Shown here piece by piece: positions 8,260 through 16,246 of a DNA stretch of 35,417 bases; the first letter of the stretch is position 1; every line of letters starts with the position of its first letter. The position numbers and the translations under genes were made by a program. Under the pieces are notes generated by a model. It saw only the letters and a program-made list of their open reading frames with translations. It was not told the DNA's origin and ran no database searches. The stretch lies in NCBI GenBank assembly GCA_030432315.1, contig JAUIHM010000027.1:1-35417 (forward strand). The letters are read 5' to 3'. Source of the DNA: Alphaproteobacteria bacterium. Its GTDB lineage: Bacteria > Pseudomonadota > Alphaproteobacteria > Rhodobacterales > Rhodobacteraceae.

Positions 8260-8999
8260 TCCGGTGCCCTCCCGCCCTGCCGCTCCCGGCGCCAGCGCTC
8301 AAATTCCCGGAGTGTCGCCGCGTCGGGCGGGTAGGTGCCCCAGAGCGGCGCGCCGGCATCGATCCGTGTGAACAGAAACTCCTCGCGCAACTCCTGTTCG
8401 GCGGCATCTTCTGCCACCTCGGCGGCGATGTCGCGCGGAATAACCACCACCCCGTCACAGTCGCCGGCAATGATGTCGCCGGGATAAACCGCCACGTCGG
8501 CACAGCCGATCGGCAGCTGCATGTCGACCGCGCGGTGAAACGCCGGCCGTGTCGAGGCGGTATTGGCCCGGCAAAAGGCGGGAAACGGCATTTTCGCGAT
8601 CTCTGTTCCGTCCCGGTACGCCCCGTCGGTCACGGCGGCGGCCACGCCCCTGCGCATCATCCGGGTCATCAGCATGTTGCCCGCCGAGGCGGAGCGCGGG
8701 TCCTGTCGGCTGTCGATCACCAGCACCTGACCGGCGCCGATCTGCTCCACCGCCTCCCACTGGATGTTGTCCTCGCCCCGTTTTGCCAAATCCTCGAGAT
8801 CCCAGTCCCGGTCCTCCCGGGAGGGAATGAACCGAAGCGTGAACGCCTCGCCGGCAAAGGCCCCGGCCTCCGGGTTCAGCGGCATCACCCCGACCAGAAA
8901 CTGCTGGCGGTATCCGCGCCGGAAGAGCTGTGTCGTCAGCGTCGCCGTGCTGGCGTATTTGAGCTGTTCCAGTGTCCTGGCGGAAATCTGCGATGTCAT
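8256..8999 (-). CDS. RraA-family protein (HMG/CHA aldolase-like)
   Basis: The product has 247 residues. The RraA/aldolase core is clear: GNMLMTRMMRRGVAAAVTDG at 107-126, the GxxRD-type motif with Arg129-Asp130, and a late AGDCDGVVVIP block. In class II HMG/CHA aldolases this Arg-Asp pair binds substrate and metal during retro-aldol cleavage or decarboxylation of hydroxy-keto diacids. Presence of the pair and the extra N- and C-terminal parts favour an enzyme rather than the RNase E inhibitor RraA. The gene starts 3 bases after the IclR-fusion stop and overlaps the next gene, so the three are co-transcribed. Cleavage of a sugar-acid-derived keto acid is a reasonable inference. Confidence 0.82.
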   Translation of the reverse strand: MTSQISARTLEQLKYASTATLTTQLFRRGYRQQFLVGVMPLNPEAGAFAGEAFTLRFIPSREDRDWDLEDLAKRGEDNIQWEAVEQIGAGQVLVIDSRQDPRSASAGNMLMTRMMRRGVAAAVTDGAYRDGTEIAKMPFPAFCRANTASTRPAFHRAVDMQLPIGCADVAVYPGDIIAGDCDGVVVIPRDIAAEVAEDAAEQELREEFLFTRIDAGAPLWGTYPPDAATLREFERWRRERQGGRAPE

Positions 9000-9002
9000 G
9001 AA

Positions 9003-10625
9003 TTATGTCCTCCCGCCGGTGGCCTCGTGGTGTCCGTTGATGGTGTTTAGCGAAAAAACCCCGCCCGAAAGCGGCGCAAGGTCGAGCTGTGCCGAGGACA
9101 GGCCGAACCGGTCCGATCCCACCAGCACCCTGCCGGAGCCCGTCAGCGCGACCGCGGACGGCGCCGGCACCGGCAGCGGCAGCCGCTCTACGGTGCCGCC
9201 GTCGGCCGAAACCCTGGAAACCTCCCAGCGTCCGGCTTCGGTCACCCATGCTCCGCCGTCGCCTGTTACGGCAAAATCGCGCACCGGAGCGTCGGTCTCG
9301 ATGCGCCGCTGCGGCGCATGGCCGGCGAGCGGTGTCAGCACCACCGCGCCACCGGAGACATGACAGAGGCTTGCGGGGGCCAAATGCAGCCCGGTGGCCG
9401 GATCCCGCCCTTCCGCCACCACCGTCACGTCACCCGCCGGCCCGACGTGCAGCACCCGGCTGCCGACACCGGCAAACAGGGTTCCGTCCGGCAGCGACAC
9501 CAGCGCATCGGCCCCGGCAACCGCGCCGCTGCACACCACCGGGTCCGGCCCGAACGATGCACTTCCCGGATCGACGCGCCAGAGCCGGTCCTCCGACAGC
9601 GCATGGACCTTTCCGCGGCGCAGGAACCCGGCCTGCACCGGCGCGGAAAACTCCGCCACCACCCGCGCCCGCCCTGCTTCCACCTGCAGAACCCGGGCTC
9701 CCGGCCCGTCGATCACGCAGTAAATGTCACCGGTCCCGGTCGGCAGGATCGCTGTGGCTCCAAACGCGCCGATCCTGTCAACCGAGAAGGGACTGCCGGG
9801 TGGAAGCGGATCCGCCTCCGCCGGTGCCGCCTGGTGCAGGGTTCGGAATCCTTCGGCTACCGCTCCGGCCGCCCGCAGCAGGTCGGCGGCAATGTCGAAC
9901 CGGCGCGGGTCCGTCATGCGAAACGCCGGGCCGGAAACGCTGGCCGCACCGGCGACCCCGCCCCGGTCGTCGAATATCGGCACTGCCACGCAGGCGGTCC
10001 CGTCGATGATCTCGCCGCTGTCCAGTGCAAACCCGCGCGACCGGACCGACTCCAGTTCCGCGACCAGCGCTGCCGCATCGGTGACGGTGCGTTCGGTCAG
10101 CCGCTCGAAGCTGATCCCGGCAATCAGATCCGCCAGCGACCGCTCCGGCTGAAACGCGAGCAGCGCCTTGCCGAGTGCCGTGCAGTAGAGCGGCTTGCGC
10201 CCGCCGACATCCGCCACCGGCCGGGCGTCGGATCCAGTCCAGCGGGCGACGGTCTGCTGACCGTTGCCCGCCAGGATGCCGAGATTGACCGCCTCACCGA
10301 ATTTGCGTCCGATCCCCTGCAGCGGCCGCGCCGCAAGGGTTATCAGATCGGTGTGGTGGGCTATGCTGCCGGCAAGCTGGGTGAACTTCGGACCCAGCGC
10401 CCACGCATGGTCACGCGGATCCTGATGGACCATGCCGCGCGCCGACAGTGCCGCCAGTATCCGGTAGAGCGTCGGTCGCGCATATCCGGTCACGTGTTCG
10501 ATATCGCCGATCTTCAGGCGGCGTTCGGTCGCGGCAATGCACTCGACGATGTCCATGGCCTTCGATAGCAGCGCCGTACCGGCAATCCGGTTTCCTTCCG
10601 GTTTCGCGCCGCGCGCCTGCTGCAT
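9003..10625 (-). CDS. IclR-family regulator fused to an SMP-30-like beta-propeller
   Basis: The product has 540 residues, about twice the usual IclR length. Residues 15-80 form the IclR winged helix (recognition region about 38-58, KIGDIEHVTGYARPTLYRIL). Residues 95-262 are a complete IclR effector domain with GGRKPLYCTALGKALLAF and GTACVAVPIFDDRG. Residues 272-528 add a propeller whose end (LPLPVPAPSAVAL..., then APLSGGVFSL) matches the SMP-30/gluconolactonase C-terminal pattern. The LGEGP-type metal ligand Glu appears replaced by Ala290, and the Asn of the SNG motif is not evident. The third ligand, Asp, may survive as Asp450. A sensory, non-catalytic propeller is inferred. The frame is continuous with no sign of frameshift. 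The gene is divergent from the sugar-acid operon starting near 10826 and likely controls it. Confidence 0.88.
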   Translation of the reverse strand: MQQARGAKPEGNRIAGTALLSKAMDIVECIAATERRLKIGDIEHVTGYARPTLYRILAALSARGMVHQDPRDHAWALGPKFTQLAGSIAHHTDLITLAARPLQGIGRKFGEAVNLGILAGNGQQTVARWTGSDARPVADVGGRKPLYCTALGKALLAFQPERSLADLIAGISFERLTERTVTDAAALVAELESVRSRGFALDSGEIIDGTACVAVPIFDDRGGVAGAASVSGPAFRMTDPRRFDIAADLLRAAGAVAEGFRTLHQAAPAEADPLPPGSPFSVDRIGAFGATAILPTGTGDIYCVIDGPGARVLQVEAGRARVVAEFSAPVQAGFLRRGKVHALSEDRLWRVDPGSASFGPDPVVCSGAVAGADALVSLPDGTLFAGVGSRVLHVGPAGDVTVVAEGRDPATGLHLAPASLCHVSGGAVVLTPLAGHAPQRRIETDAPVRDFAVTGDGGAWVTEAGRWEVSRVSADGGTVERLPLPVPAPSAVALTGSGRVLVGSDRFGLSSAQLDLAPLSGGVFSLNTINGHHEATGGRT

Positions 10626-10678
10626 CTCAACCCTGCCTTTGCGGGAAAACTATCATCTTTTGGACGAAAGGGCGAAAT

Positions 10679-10735
10679 AATTGCCAATTGTCTATCATGA
10701 TATGATAAGTCTGGCAATTTTTTGTTGCCAGACTT
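10679..10735. promoter_or_regulatory. Divergent promoter region with three TTGCCA-type half-sites
   Basis: AAGTCTGGCAA (10707-10717) and TTGCCAGACTT (10725-10735) form a perfect 11-bp inverted repeat with a T-rich 7-base spacer. The first arm also pairs outwards: AATTGCCA (10679-10686) is the exact inverse of TGGCAATT (10712-10719). A small palindrome, TATCATGATA, lies between them at 10693-10702. The cluster sits between the divergent IclR-fusion and uronate-dehydrogenase genes and is the best candidate binding site for the IclR fusion. Confidence 0.55.
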
Positions 10736-10825
10736 CGCATACTTGGTAAGACTCACTTGAAAATGCGCCTGAGCGAACTCCGGCAGCGACCGCGTCCATG
10801 CAGATGCGATCAGGGGGAGAAGCCG

Positions 10826-10903
10826 ATGAATACCCGCCCGACGGCCCGCCGCGTCTGGTTCGAACCCGGTCGGAACCGCGCGCCCCGGCGATCCCTGCGA
10901 TGA
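10826..10903 (+). CDS. Possible 25-residue arginine-rich leader peptide
   Basis: The ATG at 10826 follows an excellent Shine-Dalgarno (GGGGGAG at 10813-10819, 6-base spacing). The frame is 25 codons with 8 arginines (starts MNTRPTARR, ends PRRSLR). Its TGA overlaps the ATG of the uronate-dehydrogenase-like gene as ATGA. That gene has no good ribosome site of its own, so the small frame may couple its translation. I know no homologue. It may be chance, but the combination of ribosome site and exact overlap is notable. Confidence 0.4.
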   Translation: MNTRPTARRVWFEPGRNRAPRRSLR

Positions 10904-11709
10904 CAAAACTGCTGATAACCGGTGCTGCCGGGCTGGTCGGATCGGCCCTGCGCCCGCTGCTGCGCTCCTCCTTCGATCTGGTCCTGCTCGATACCGCCGA
11001 TTTCGGCCCGTTGGCGGACAACGAGCAGCCATACCGTGCCAGCATCACCGATGTCGCATCTGTCGATGCGGCGGTGCGCGGCGTGGATGCCGTGCTGCAT
11101 CTGGCGGCGGTTCATGCGGACGCGATCGGTTTCGAGCAGACGCTCGACGTCAACTACCGCGGCATGATCGTCCTGCTCGACGCGGTGGCTCGGCACGGGG
11201 TCGGTCAGGTGATTTTCGCCAGCAGCAACCACGGCTGGGGGTTCTATCAGGTGGCCGATACGCCGGTTGGCGACACGATGCCGCCCCGGCCCGACGGCTG
11301 GTACGGCATATCCAAGCTTTGGGGCGAGGCGGTTCTGGCATTCTATGCCGAAGCCCACGGCTTCAACGGCACCAGCCTGCGCATCGGCAACGCCAGCGCC
11401 GAAGTCGCGGACCGGCGGCGGCTGCACATGTGGCTCAGCTTCGAAGACCTGGCGCGGCTCGTTGCCGCCGTGCTCGACAGGCCGCAGCCGGGGCACCGCG
11501 CGTTTTTCTGCAATTCCAACGGGCCGGAGCCGTTCTTCTCTGACGCGGGGCTCGACGCGCTGGGGTTCCGTCCGGCGCGGGACCCGCGCGACCATCTCGC
11601 CGATCCGGCCATCGCCACCGGTCCGGCGCTGCCGCCGGATACGGATATCGGCGGGTCTTTCGCCGCCGCCAACCGCGTCCGCCGCCGCACCCGACCGGAC
11701 ATGCCATGA
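10900..11709 (+). CDS. NAD-dependent uronate-dehydrogenase-like short-chain dehydrogenase/epimerase
   Basis: The 269-residue extended SDR has the nucleotide-binding motif GAAGLVG at 8-14, the catalytic YGISK (Tyr135, Lys139) and Ser108-Ser109 in the block FASSNH. The SSNH block, the RPDGWYGISK region, and the later LRIGNAS and MWLSFEDLARL segments match bacterial uronate dehydrogenases as I remember them. Those enzymes oxidise galacturonate or glucuronate to the aldarolactone. The length also fits. The frame is open further upstream, but the fold starts with MTKLLITGAAG, so 10900 is chosen. It overlaps the next gene by 4 bases (ATGA). Other SDR sugar epimerases are the alternative. Confidence 0.8.
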   Translation: MTKLLITGAAGLVGSALRPLLRSSFDLVLLDTADFGPLADNEQPYRASITDVASVDAAVRGVDAVLHLAAVHADAIGFEQTLDVNYRGMIVLLDAVARHGVGQVIFASSNHGWGFYQVADTPVGDTMPPRPDGWYGISKLWGEAVLAFYAEAHGFNGTSLRIGNASAEVADRRRLHMWLSFEDLARLVAAVLDRPQPGHRAFFCNSNGPEPFFSDAGLDALGFRPARDPRDHLADPAIATGPALPPDTDIGGSFAAANRVRRRTRPDMP

Positions 11710-12791
11710 AAATCACCTCCGTCGCAGCGCAGATCCTCGACATTCCCTTCAGCGACGGCGGCACCGGCGAGGGCCTCACCCCCACCGCCTGGCGCAGCCT
11801 CGAAACCGTGCTGATCCGGATCGAAACCGATACCGGCCTGACCGGATGGGGCGAGGCCTTCGGCTATTTCTGCGCCACGGCCGTCAAGGCGGTGGTCGAC
11901 CGGATGATCGTGCCCGCCCTGACCGGGCAGGACTTCACCGACCCCGCGACGATGATGCACGACCTGCAGCGGCGCCTGGTTCTGTTCGGACGTTACGGCA
12001 TCACCATGTTCGCCATCTCCGGCGTCGACACCGCACTGTGGGACATCGCCGCCAAAGCCCGTGGCTGCCCGCTGGCCGATCTTTTTGGCGGCGGACAGCG
12101 CAGCGAAATCCCCGCCTACGCCAGTCTCGTGCGCTACGGCGACGCAGCAGTGGCCGCCGGTTTCGCGAAGCGCGCCCGGGACGAGGGTTTCGCCACCCTC
12201 AAGATCCATGAAATCACCGTTCCCGAAATCGAGGCCTGCCGCCGTGCCGCCCCCGATGCCGGGTTTGTCGTCGACGTGAACTGCATGTGGAGCGTCGCGG
12301 AAACCCGTGCGATCCTGCCGCTGCTGCGGGATCTCGATACGCTCTGGCTGGAGGAACCGGTGTTTCCGCCCGAAGACTACGCCACCCTTGCCTCGCTCGC
12401 CGGACCGGTGCCGCTTGCCGCCGGGGAAAACCTCTGCACCGCCTGGCAGTTCAGCGCCCTGACCGCTGCCGGTGCCGTCACCCATCCGCAGCCAAGCGTC
12501 ACCAAGGTCGGCGGGATCACCGAATTCCTGAAGATCGCCGACGCCGCAACCACAGCAGGACAGACCCTGATGCCCCATTCCCCCTATTTCGGCCCGGGTT
12601 ACTGGGCAACCCTGCAGATCGCCGCGGCCCGCGGCTGCGTCGGCCTGTTCGAATACCTCTACGTCTGGCCGGAGGCGGCCCCGGGTCTCGACCAGCCCAT
12701 GCCGCGCGGCGGCGTCATTGCCGTTCCCGGCGCACCGGGCCTCGGGTTCGAGCCCGATCCGGAAACCCTTGCCCGCTTCGGTGTGCACTGA
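11706..12791 (+). CDS. Enolase-superfamily enzyme (mandelate racemase / muconate cycloisomerase type)
   Basis: The product has 361 residues. The capping domain (about 1-125) is followed by a TIM barrel with KxH at Lys166-His168. The metal ligands are Asp190 (VVDVN), Glu216 or Glu217 (LEEPV) and Glu241 (AAGEN). A histidine at 291 (MPHSPYFGPG) may act as general base at the end of the barrel. Family members abstract the alpha proton of a carboxylate and racemise, cycloisomerise or dehydrate it. Next to uronate dehydrogenase, cycloisomerisation of an aldarolactone or dehydration of an aldarate is plausible. The ATG overlaps the previous gene by 4 bases and the stop overlaps the next start by one. 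Confidence 0.88.
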   Translation: MKITSVAAQILDIPFSDGGTGEGLTPTAWRSLETVLIRIETDTGLTGWGEAFGYFCATAVKAVVDRMIVPALTGQDFTDPATMMHDLQRRLVLFGRYGITMFAISGVDTALWDIAAKARGCPLADLFGGGQRSEIPAYASLVRYGDAAVAAGFAKRARDEGFATLKIHEITVPEIEACRRAAPDAGFVVDVNCMWSVAETRAILPLLRDLDTLWLEEPVFPPEDYATLASLAGPVPLAAGENLCTAWQFSALTAAGAVTHPQPSVTKVGGITEFLKIADAATTAGQTLMPHSPYFGPGYWATLQIAAARGCVGLFEYLYVWPEAAPGLDQPMPRGGVIAVPGAPGLGFEPDPETLARFGVH

Positions 12792-13624
12792 TGTCGGGGG
12801 CAATCGAACTGCGGGCCGGCGGGGCGCTGGCAACGGTGCGTCCCGGCTGGGGTGGCCGGGTGCTGGCACTGCGCGATCCGCAGGGCAGGGACGTGATCTA
12901 TCCGGTCATCGAGGCGGAGTTCGACCTGCTGAACTGGCCGAAAGGCGGCGCCTTCCCGCTGATTCCGTTCAATGGCCGGATCCGCAATGCCACCTTCCGC
13001 TTTGCCGGCCGCGACATCGCCCTTGCCCCGCATGGCGGTGGCGAGACGGGGGCCCTGCACGGCAGTTCAGGCAAGAAACCCTGGACCGTCACCGCGCGCA
13101 CCGATTCCAGCCTTTCGCTTGCTCTCGACAGCGAGGCGGACATGCACTGGCCCTGGTCCTACCGGGCCGAGCAGCATTTCACCCTCACCGCGGGCACGCT
13201 GGCCGTTGATCTGTCCCTCACCAACACCGGTCCGGAACCGATGCCGGGCGCCATCGGCTGGCACCCGTATTTCCCCAAAGCGGTGAGCCTCGTGACCGAT
13301 GCCGACCGCAGCTGGCGCCACGATTCGTCAATGATCCCGGTCGACCCGCCCCTGCCGGCACCCGGCGATCTGTCGAATGCCCTGTGCTTTCTCGGCGGAA
13401 CACGCACCGCCACGCTGCAAAGCGCGCTTTTGCGCCGGATCCACATTACCGCATCGCCGGAGCTTGACCATATGGTTACCCTCGACCGGGAACCGGGCTA
13501 TACATGCGTCGAACCGGTCTCCCATCTGGCCAATCACATCGCCGACGGAACCGATGCCCGGTACTGCACGATCCTCACGCCGGGCCAGCAGCTTTTCGGC
13601 CGGGTCGACGTGGAATTTGCCTGA
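12791..13624 (+). CDS. Aldose 1-epimerase family protein
   Basis: The product has 277 residues. Galactose-mutarotase family signatures are present: His90 in GALHGSS, His158 in GWHPYF and Glu241 in CVEPV. These are the expected acid/base residues for opening and closing the sugar ring at C1. There is no signal peptide. The start ATG at 12791 shares its A with the TGA of the preceding gene (CTGATG), indicating coupling, and the family sequence starts here although the frame is open upstream. It probably supplies the right anomer to the uronate dehydrogenase; action on a lactone is a less likely alternative. Confidence 0.88.
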   Translation: MSGAIELRAGGALATVRPGWGGRVLALRDPQGRDVIYPVIEAEFDLLNWPKGGAFPLIPFNGRIRNATFRFAGRDIALAPHGGGETGALHGSSGKKPWTVTARTDSSLSLALDSEADMHWPWSYRAEQHFTLTAGTLAVDLSLTNTGPEPMPGAIGWHPYFPKAVSLVTDADRSWRHDSSMIPVDPPLPAPGDLSNALCFLGGTRTATLQSALLRRIHITASPELDHMVTLDREPGYTCVEPVSHLANHIADGTDARYCTILTPGQQLFGRVDVEFA

Positions 13625-13669
13625 ACGGCTCCGGCCCGGTTCCGGCGGTGACGAAAGGGGAATACGCAG

Positions 13670-14677
13670 GTGCTTGGTGTAGCGAAACGCAGTGACGCCT
13701 TTGGCGATGTCGGCCTGCTCGACCGCCCGCAGCCCAGGGCCCGGCCGGACAGCGTGGTGCTGCGCACCGCCGCCGCCGGGATCTGCGGCACCGACCTGCA
13801 TATCTTCCGCAACGAATACCGGGTCACACCCCCGGTCATCATGGGGCATGAGGTCTGCGGCTTTGTCGTCGAAACCGGCGACGGCGTCGATCCCGCCCTG
13901 GTCGGCCGGCGTTTCGTCGCCGAAACCTTTCACTCCACCTGCGGCCGCTGCCGGCACTGCCGCACCGGGCGCACCAACCTCTGCCCTGACCGCAAATCCA
14001 TCGGCAGTCATGTCGACGGGGCCATGGCGCCGTTCGTCGAAGTGCCGCTGGTCAACCTGCACCCGGCGCCCGAAGCGATGAGCGACGCAGCCTGTTCCCT
14101 CGCCGAACCGGTCGCCTGCGTCACCAACTCGCTCTACGGCGAAATGCCCCATGTCGAGCCGGGCGACGAGGTGCTGGTGGTCGGCCCCGGCGCCATCGGC
14201 CTGATCGCCGCCCAGGTGGCCCGCGTGCTCGGCGGCCGGGTAACCGTGCGAGGCACCGAACGGGACCGGCTGCGCCTCGATGCGGCGGAACGGCTCGGTT
14301 TCGCGGTTTCCGTCGCCGGCGATGCGCTGGAACAGGAACGGTTCGACGTCGCGGTGGAATGTTCCGGCAATTCGCACGGCTACGCCGACGCCCTCCGATT
14401 CCTCGGCCGCGCCGGCCACCTTGCGCAGATGGGACTCTCCGGCGGCGACAGCACCCTGCCGATGGATCTGGTCTGTTACAGGGAACTCACCATCACCTCC
14501 GGGTTCGCCAGCAACCCGCGCAGCTGGAACCGGGCAATGAAGCTGATGCACGCGGGCAGCCTCGATCTGCAAAGCCTCGTTTCTGAAATTGTTCCGCTCT
14601 CCGCCTGGGAAAGCGCCTTCGACCGCAGCTTCGCCGCCGGGGGCATCAAATTCGTCATCGACCCACGCCTCGACTGA
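13670..14677 (+). CDS. Zinc-dependent medium-chain alcohol (polyol / sugar acid) dehydrogenase
   Basis: The product has 335 residues. Catalytic zinc ligands Cys39 (ICGTDLH) and His60-Glu61 (GHE) are present. The structural zinc site has Cys91, Cys94, Cys97 and Cys105. The Rossmann glycine motif is VGPGAIG. The pattern is close to threonine 3-dehydrogenase, idonate 5-dehydrogenase and sorbitol dehydrogenase subgroups. The start is GTG at 13670, preceded by AAAGGGG at a suitable distance. It lies 45 bases after the epimerase gene in the same operon. Oxidation of a secondary hydroxyl of a sugar acid such as an aldonate is inferred. Confidence 0.88.
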   Translation: MLGVAKRSDAFGDVGLLDRPQPRARPDSVVLRTAAAGICGTDLHIFRNEYRVTPPVIMGHEVCGFVVETGDGVDPALVGRRFVAETFHSTCGRCRHCRTGRTNLCPDRKSIGSHVDGAMAPFVEVPLVNLHPAPEAMSDAACSLAEPVACVTNSLYGEMPHVEPGDEVLVVGPGAIGLIAAQVARVLGGRVTVRGTERDRLRLDAAERLGFAVSVAGDALEQERFDVAVECSGNSHGYADALRFLGRAGHLAQMGLSGGDSTLPMDLVCYRELTITSGFASNPRSWNRAMKLMHAGSLDLQSLVSEIVPLSAWESAFDRSFAAGGIKFVIDPRLD

Positions 14678-14787
14678 CGGAGGCGGCAGGCAGCCGAATT
14701 GCCAACCGGCTCCCCGGAAGCTACACCGGCGCGGCACGCAAAGACCGTCGGGCCGGGAGGCCGGGCCACATCGAGGGAGACCAGACC

Positions 14788-15138
14788 ATGATCGACAGAA
14801 AACACACCACTGCCCGCATGAGCGGCATCGTCCGCTACAACGGCACCGTCTGGCTCGCCGGCCAGGTCGGCAATCCAGGCGAGAGCGTCGCCGATCAGAC
14901 CCGCGAATGTCTGAAGCGGATCGAGGCGCTGCTGGCCGAAGCCGGCTCGTCCCCGTCGCAGATCCTCCAGGCGGTGATCTGGCTGAAGGACATGAAGGAT
15001 TTCGAGGAAATGAATTCGGTCTGGGACGCCTGGGTTCCCTCGGGTCACGCTCCGGCGCGGGCCTGCGGCGAAGCAGCCCTTGCCAGCCCCGATCTGACGG
15101 TGGAAATCATCGTCACCGCCGCCTGCGACCCGGCCTGA
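14788..15138 (+). CDS. RidA family (YjgF/YER057c/UK114) protein
   Basis: The 116-residue trimeric fold has typical strands SGIVRYNGTVWLAGQVG and ILQAVIWLKDMKDFEEMNSVWDAW. The conserved carboxylate-binding arginine is Arg91 in PARACGEA. RidA proteins hydrolyse reactive enamine/imine intermediates, and subfamilies do other deaminations; here the enzyme may clear intermediates of the lyase steps. AGGGAG lies about 9 bases before the ATG. It is the last gene of the operon and is separated from the dehydrogenase by 110 bases in which I see no gene. Confidence 0.87.
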   Translation: MIDRKHTTARMSGIVRYNGTVWLAGQVGNPGESVADQTRECLKRIEALLAEAGSSPSQILQAVIWLKDMKDFEEMNSVWDAWVPSGHAPARACGEAALASPDLTVEIIVTAACDPA

Positions 15139-15164
15139 CCCGGTATCGCAGACCAAACCGGTGC

Positions 15165-15186
15165 GGCGGCTCTCAGGCGAGCCGCC
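15165..15186. terminator. Hairpin between convergent operons
   Basis: GGCGGCTC (15165-15172) and GAGCCGCC (15179-15186) form a perfect 8-bp stem with a 6-base loop. It lies between the end of the RidA gene and the end of the converging ATPase gene, whose stop codon (15173-15175) is in the loop. There is no U-run, so termination is only suggested by position. Confidence 0.35.
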
Positions 15187-16234
15187 TGCCGTCCTCCGGG
15201 GCGAAATAGCGCAGGGCCGCCGGATCGACCGCCACCGGAATCGTCTCGCCCACCTTTGCGCTCACCCGGCCGTTGATGACGATGGTCAGATGCTGCCCGG
15301 CGATGCTGGCGGTGATATGGGTATCGGCCCCGGTCGGCTCGATCGCCGCGATCCTGACTTCGGTACCGCCTTCCTCGATCCGGATCGATTCCGGCCGGAT
15401 CCCCAGCAGCGCCGGACTGCTGTCGCCCGGCATCTGCCGCCCGGTCCTGAGGATTGTGCCGGCGGTCAGTTCAAAGCCCTGATCCGCGCCGCCGGTCAGA
15501 CGCCCTTCGAGAAAGTTCATCGACGGCGATCCGAGAAAACCGGCAACGAAGGCATTGGCCGGGTTGTCGTAGAGTTCGAGCGGCGAACCCACCTGTTCCA
15601 CCACCCCGTCGCGCATGACGACGATGCGGTCGGCCATGGTCATCGCCTCGATCTGGTCGTGGGTGACATAGATCACCGTCGTACCCAGCCGCGCGTGCAG
15701 TTCCTTGATCTCAAGGCGCATCTGCACCCGCAGTTTCGCGTCGAGGTTCGACAGCGGCTCATCGAACAGGAACACGTCCGGTTCGCGCACGATGGCCCGC
15801 CCCATCGCGACCCTCTGCCGTTGGCCGCCCGAGAGTTGCCCCGGATAGCGTTGCAGCAGTTCCCCCAGTCCGAGGATTTCAGCGACCCTTTGAATCTTTC
15901 CGTCGTACTCGGCTTTCGGGGTCCGTTTCAGCCGCAGCGAATACCCCATGTTCTCCGCCACGGTCATATGCGGATAGAGCGCGTAGTTCTGAAACACCAT
16001 CGCCACGTTGCGGTCCTTCGGCGCGAGACCGTTGACCACCCGCGCGCCGATTTCCACCGTGCCGCCGGAGATCGCCTCCAGACCGGCGATCATCCGCAGC
16101 AGCGTCGACTTGCCGCAGCCCGAAGGCCCGACCAGCGTAACGAACTCCCCGTCCTTTATGTCGAGACTGACCCCGTGCATGACCTCCAGGCTGCCGTAGC
16201 TCTTGCGAACGTCCCTGATTGCGATCCCCGCCAT
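15173..16234 (-). CDS. ABC transporter ATP-binding protein of the second importer (MalK/UgpC type)
   Basis: The product has 353 residues. Walker A GPSGCGKST is at 36-44, LSGGQ at 134-138 and Walker B VFLFDEP at 154-160. The H-loop histidine is 192 (YVTHD), and a TOBE-type C-terminal domain follows. It is very like the ATPase at 1164-2234 in length and in motif position but serves the other importer. It is the last of six genes read from 21655, starting 12 bases after the dehydratase gene. It supplies energy to the two permeases at 18560-20389. Confidence 0.93.
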   Translation of the reverse strand: MAGIAIRDVRKSYGSLEVMHGVSLDIKDGEFVTLVGPSGCGKSTLLRMIAGLEAISGGTVEIGARVVNGLAPKDRNVAMVFQNYALYPHMTVAENMGYSLRLKRTPKAEYDGKIQRVAEILGLGELLQRYPGQLSGGQRQRVAMGRAIVREPDVFLFDEPLSNLDAKLRVQMRLEIKELHARLGTTVIYVTHDQIEAMTMADRIVVMRDGVVEQVGSPLELYDNPANAFVAGFLGSPSMNFLEGRLTGGADQGFELTAGTILRTGRQMPGDSSPALLGIRPESIRIEEGGTEVRIAAIEPTGADTHITASIAGQHLTIVINGRVSAKVGETIPVAVDPAALRYFAPEDGRRLA

Positions 16235-16246
16235 GGCTTGCCTGTC

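Noticed and set aside
9003-10625. The IclR/SMP-30 fusion as a sequencing error joining two genes
   Set aside because: The frame runs through the linker (about residues 262-275) without a stop, start-like site or change in codon character, and the second half lacks its own ribosome site as far as I can see.
11343-12869. A 508-codon open frame on the minus strand
   Set aside because: It is antisense to the uronate-dehydrogenase-like and enolase-superfamily genes, both of which have intact catalytic motifs.
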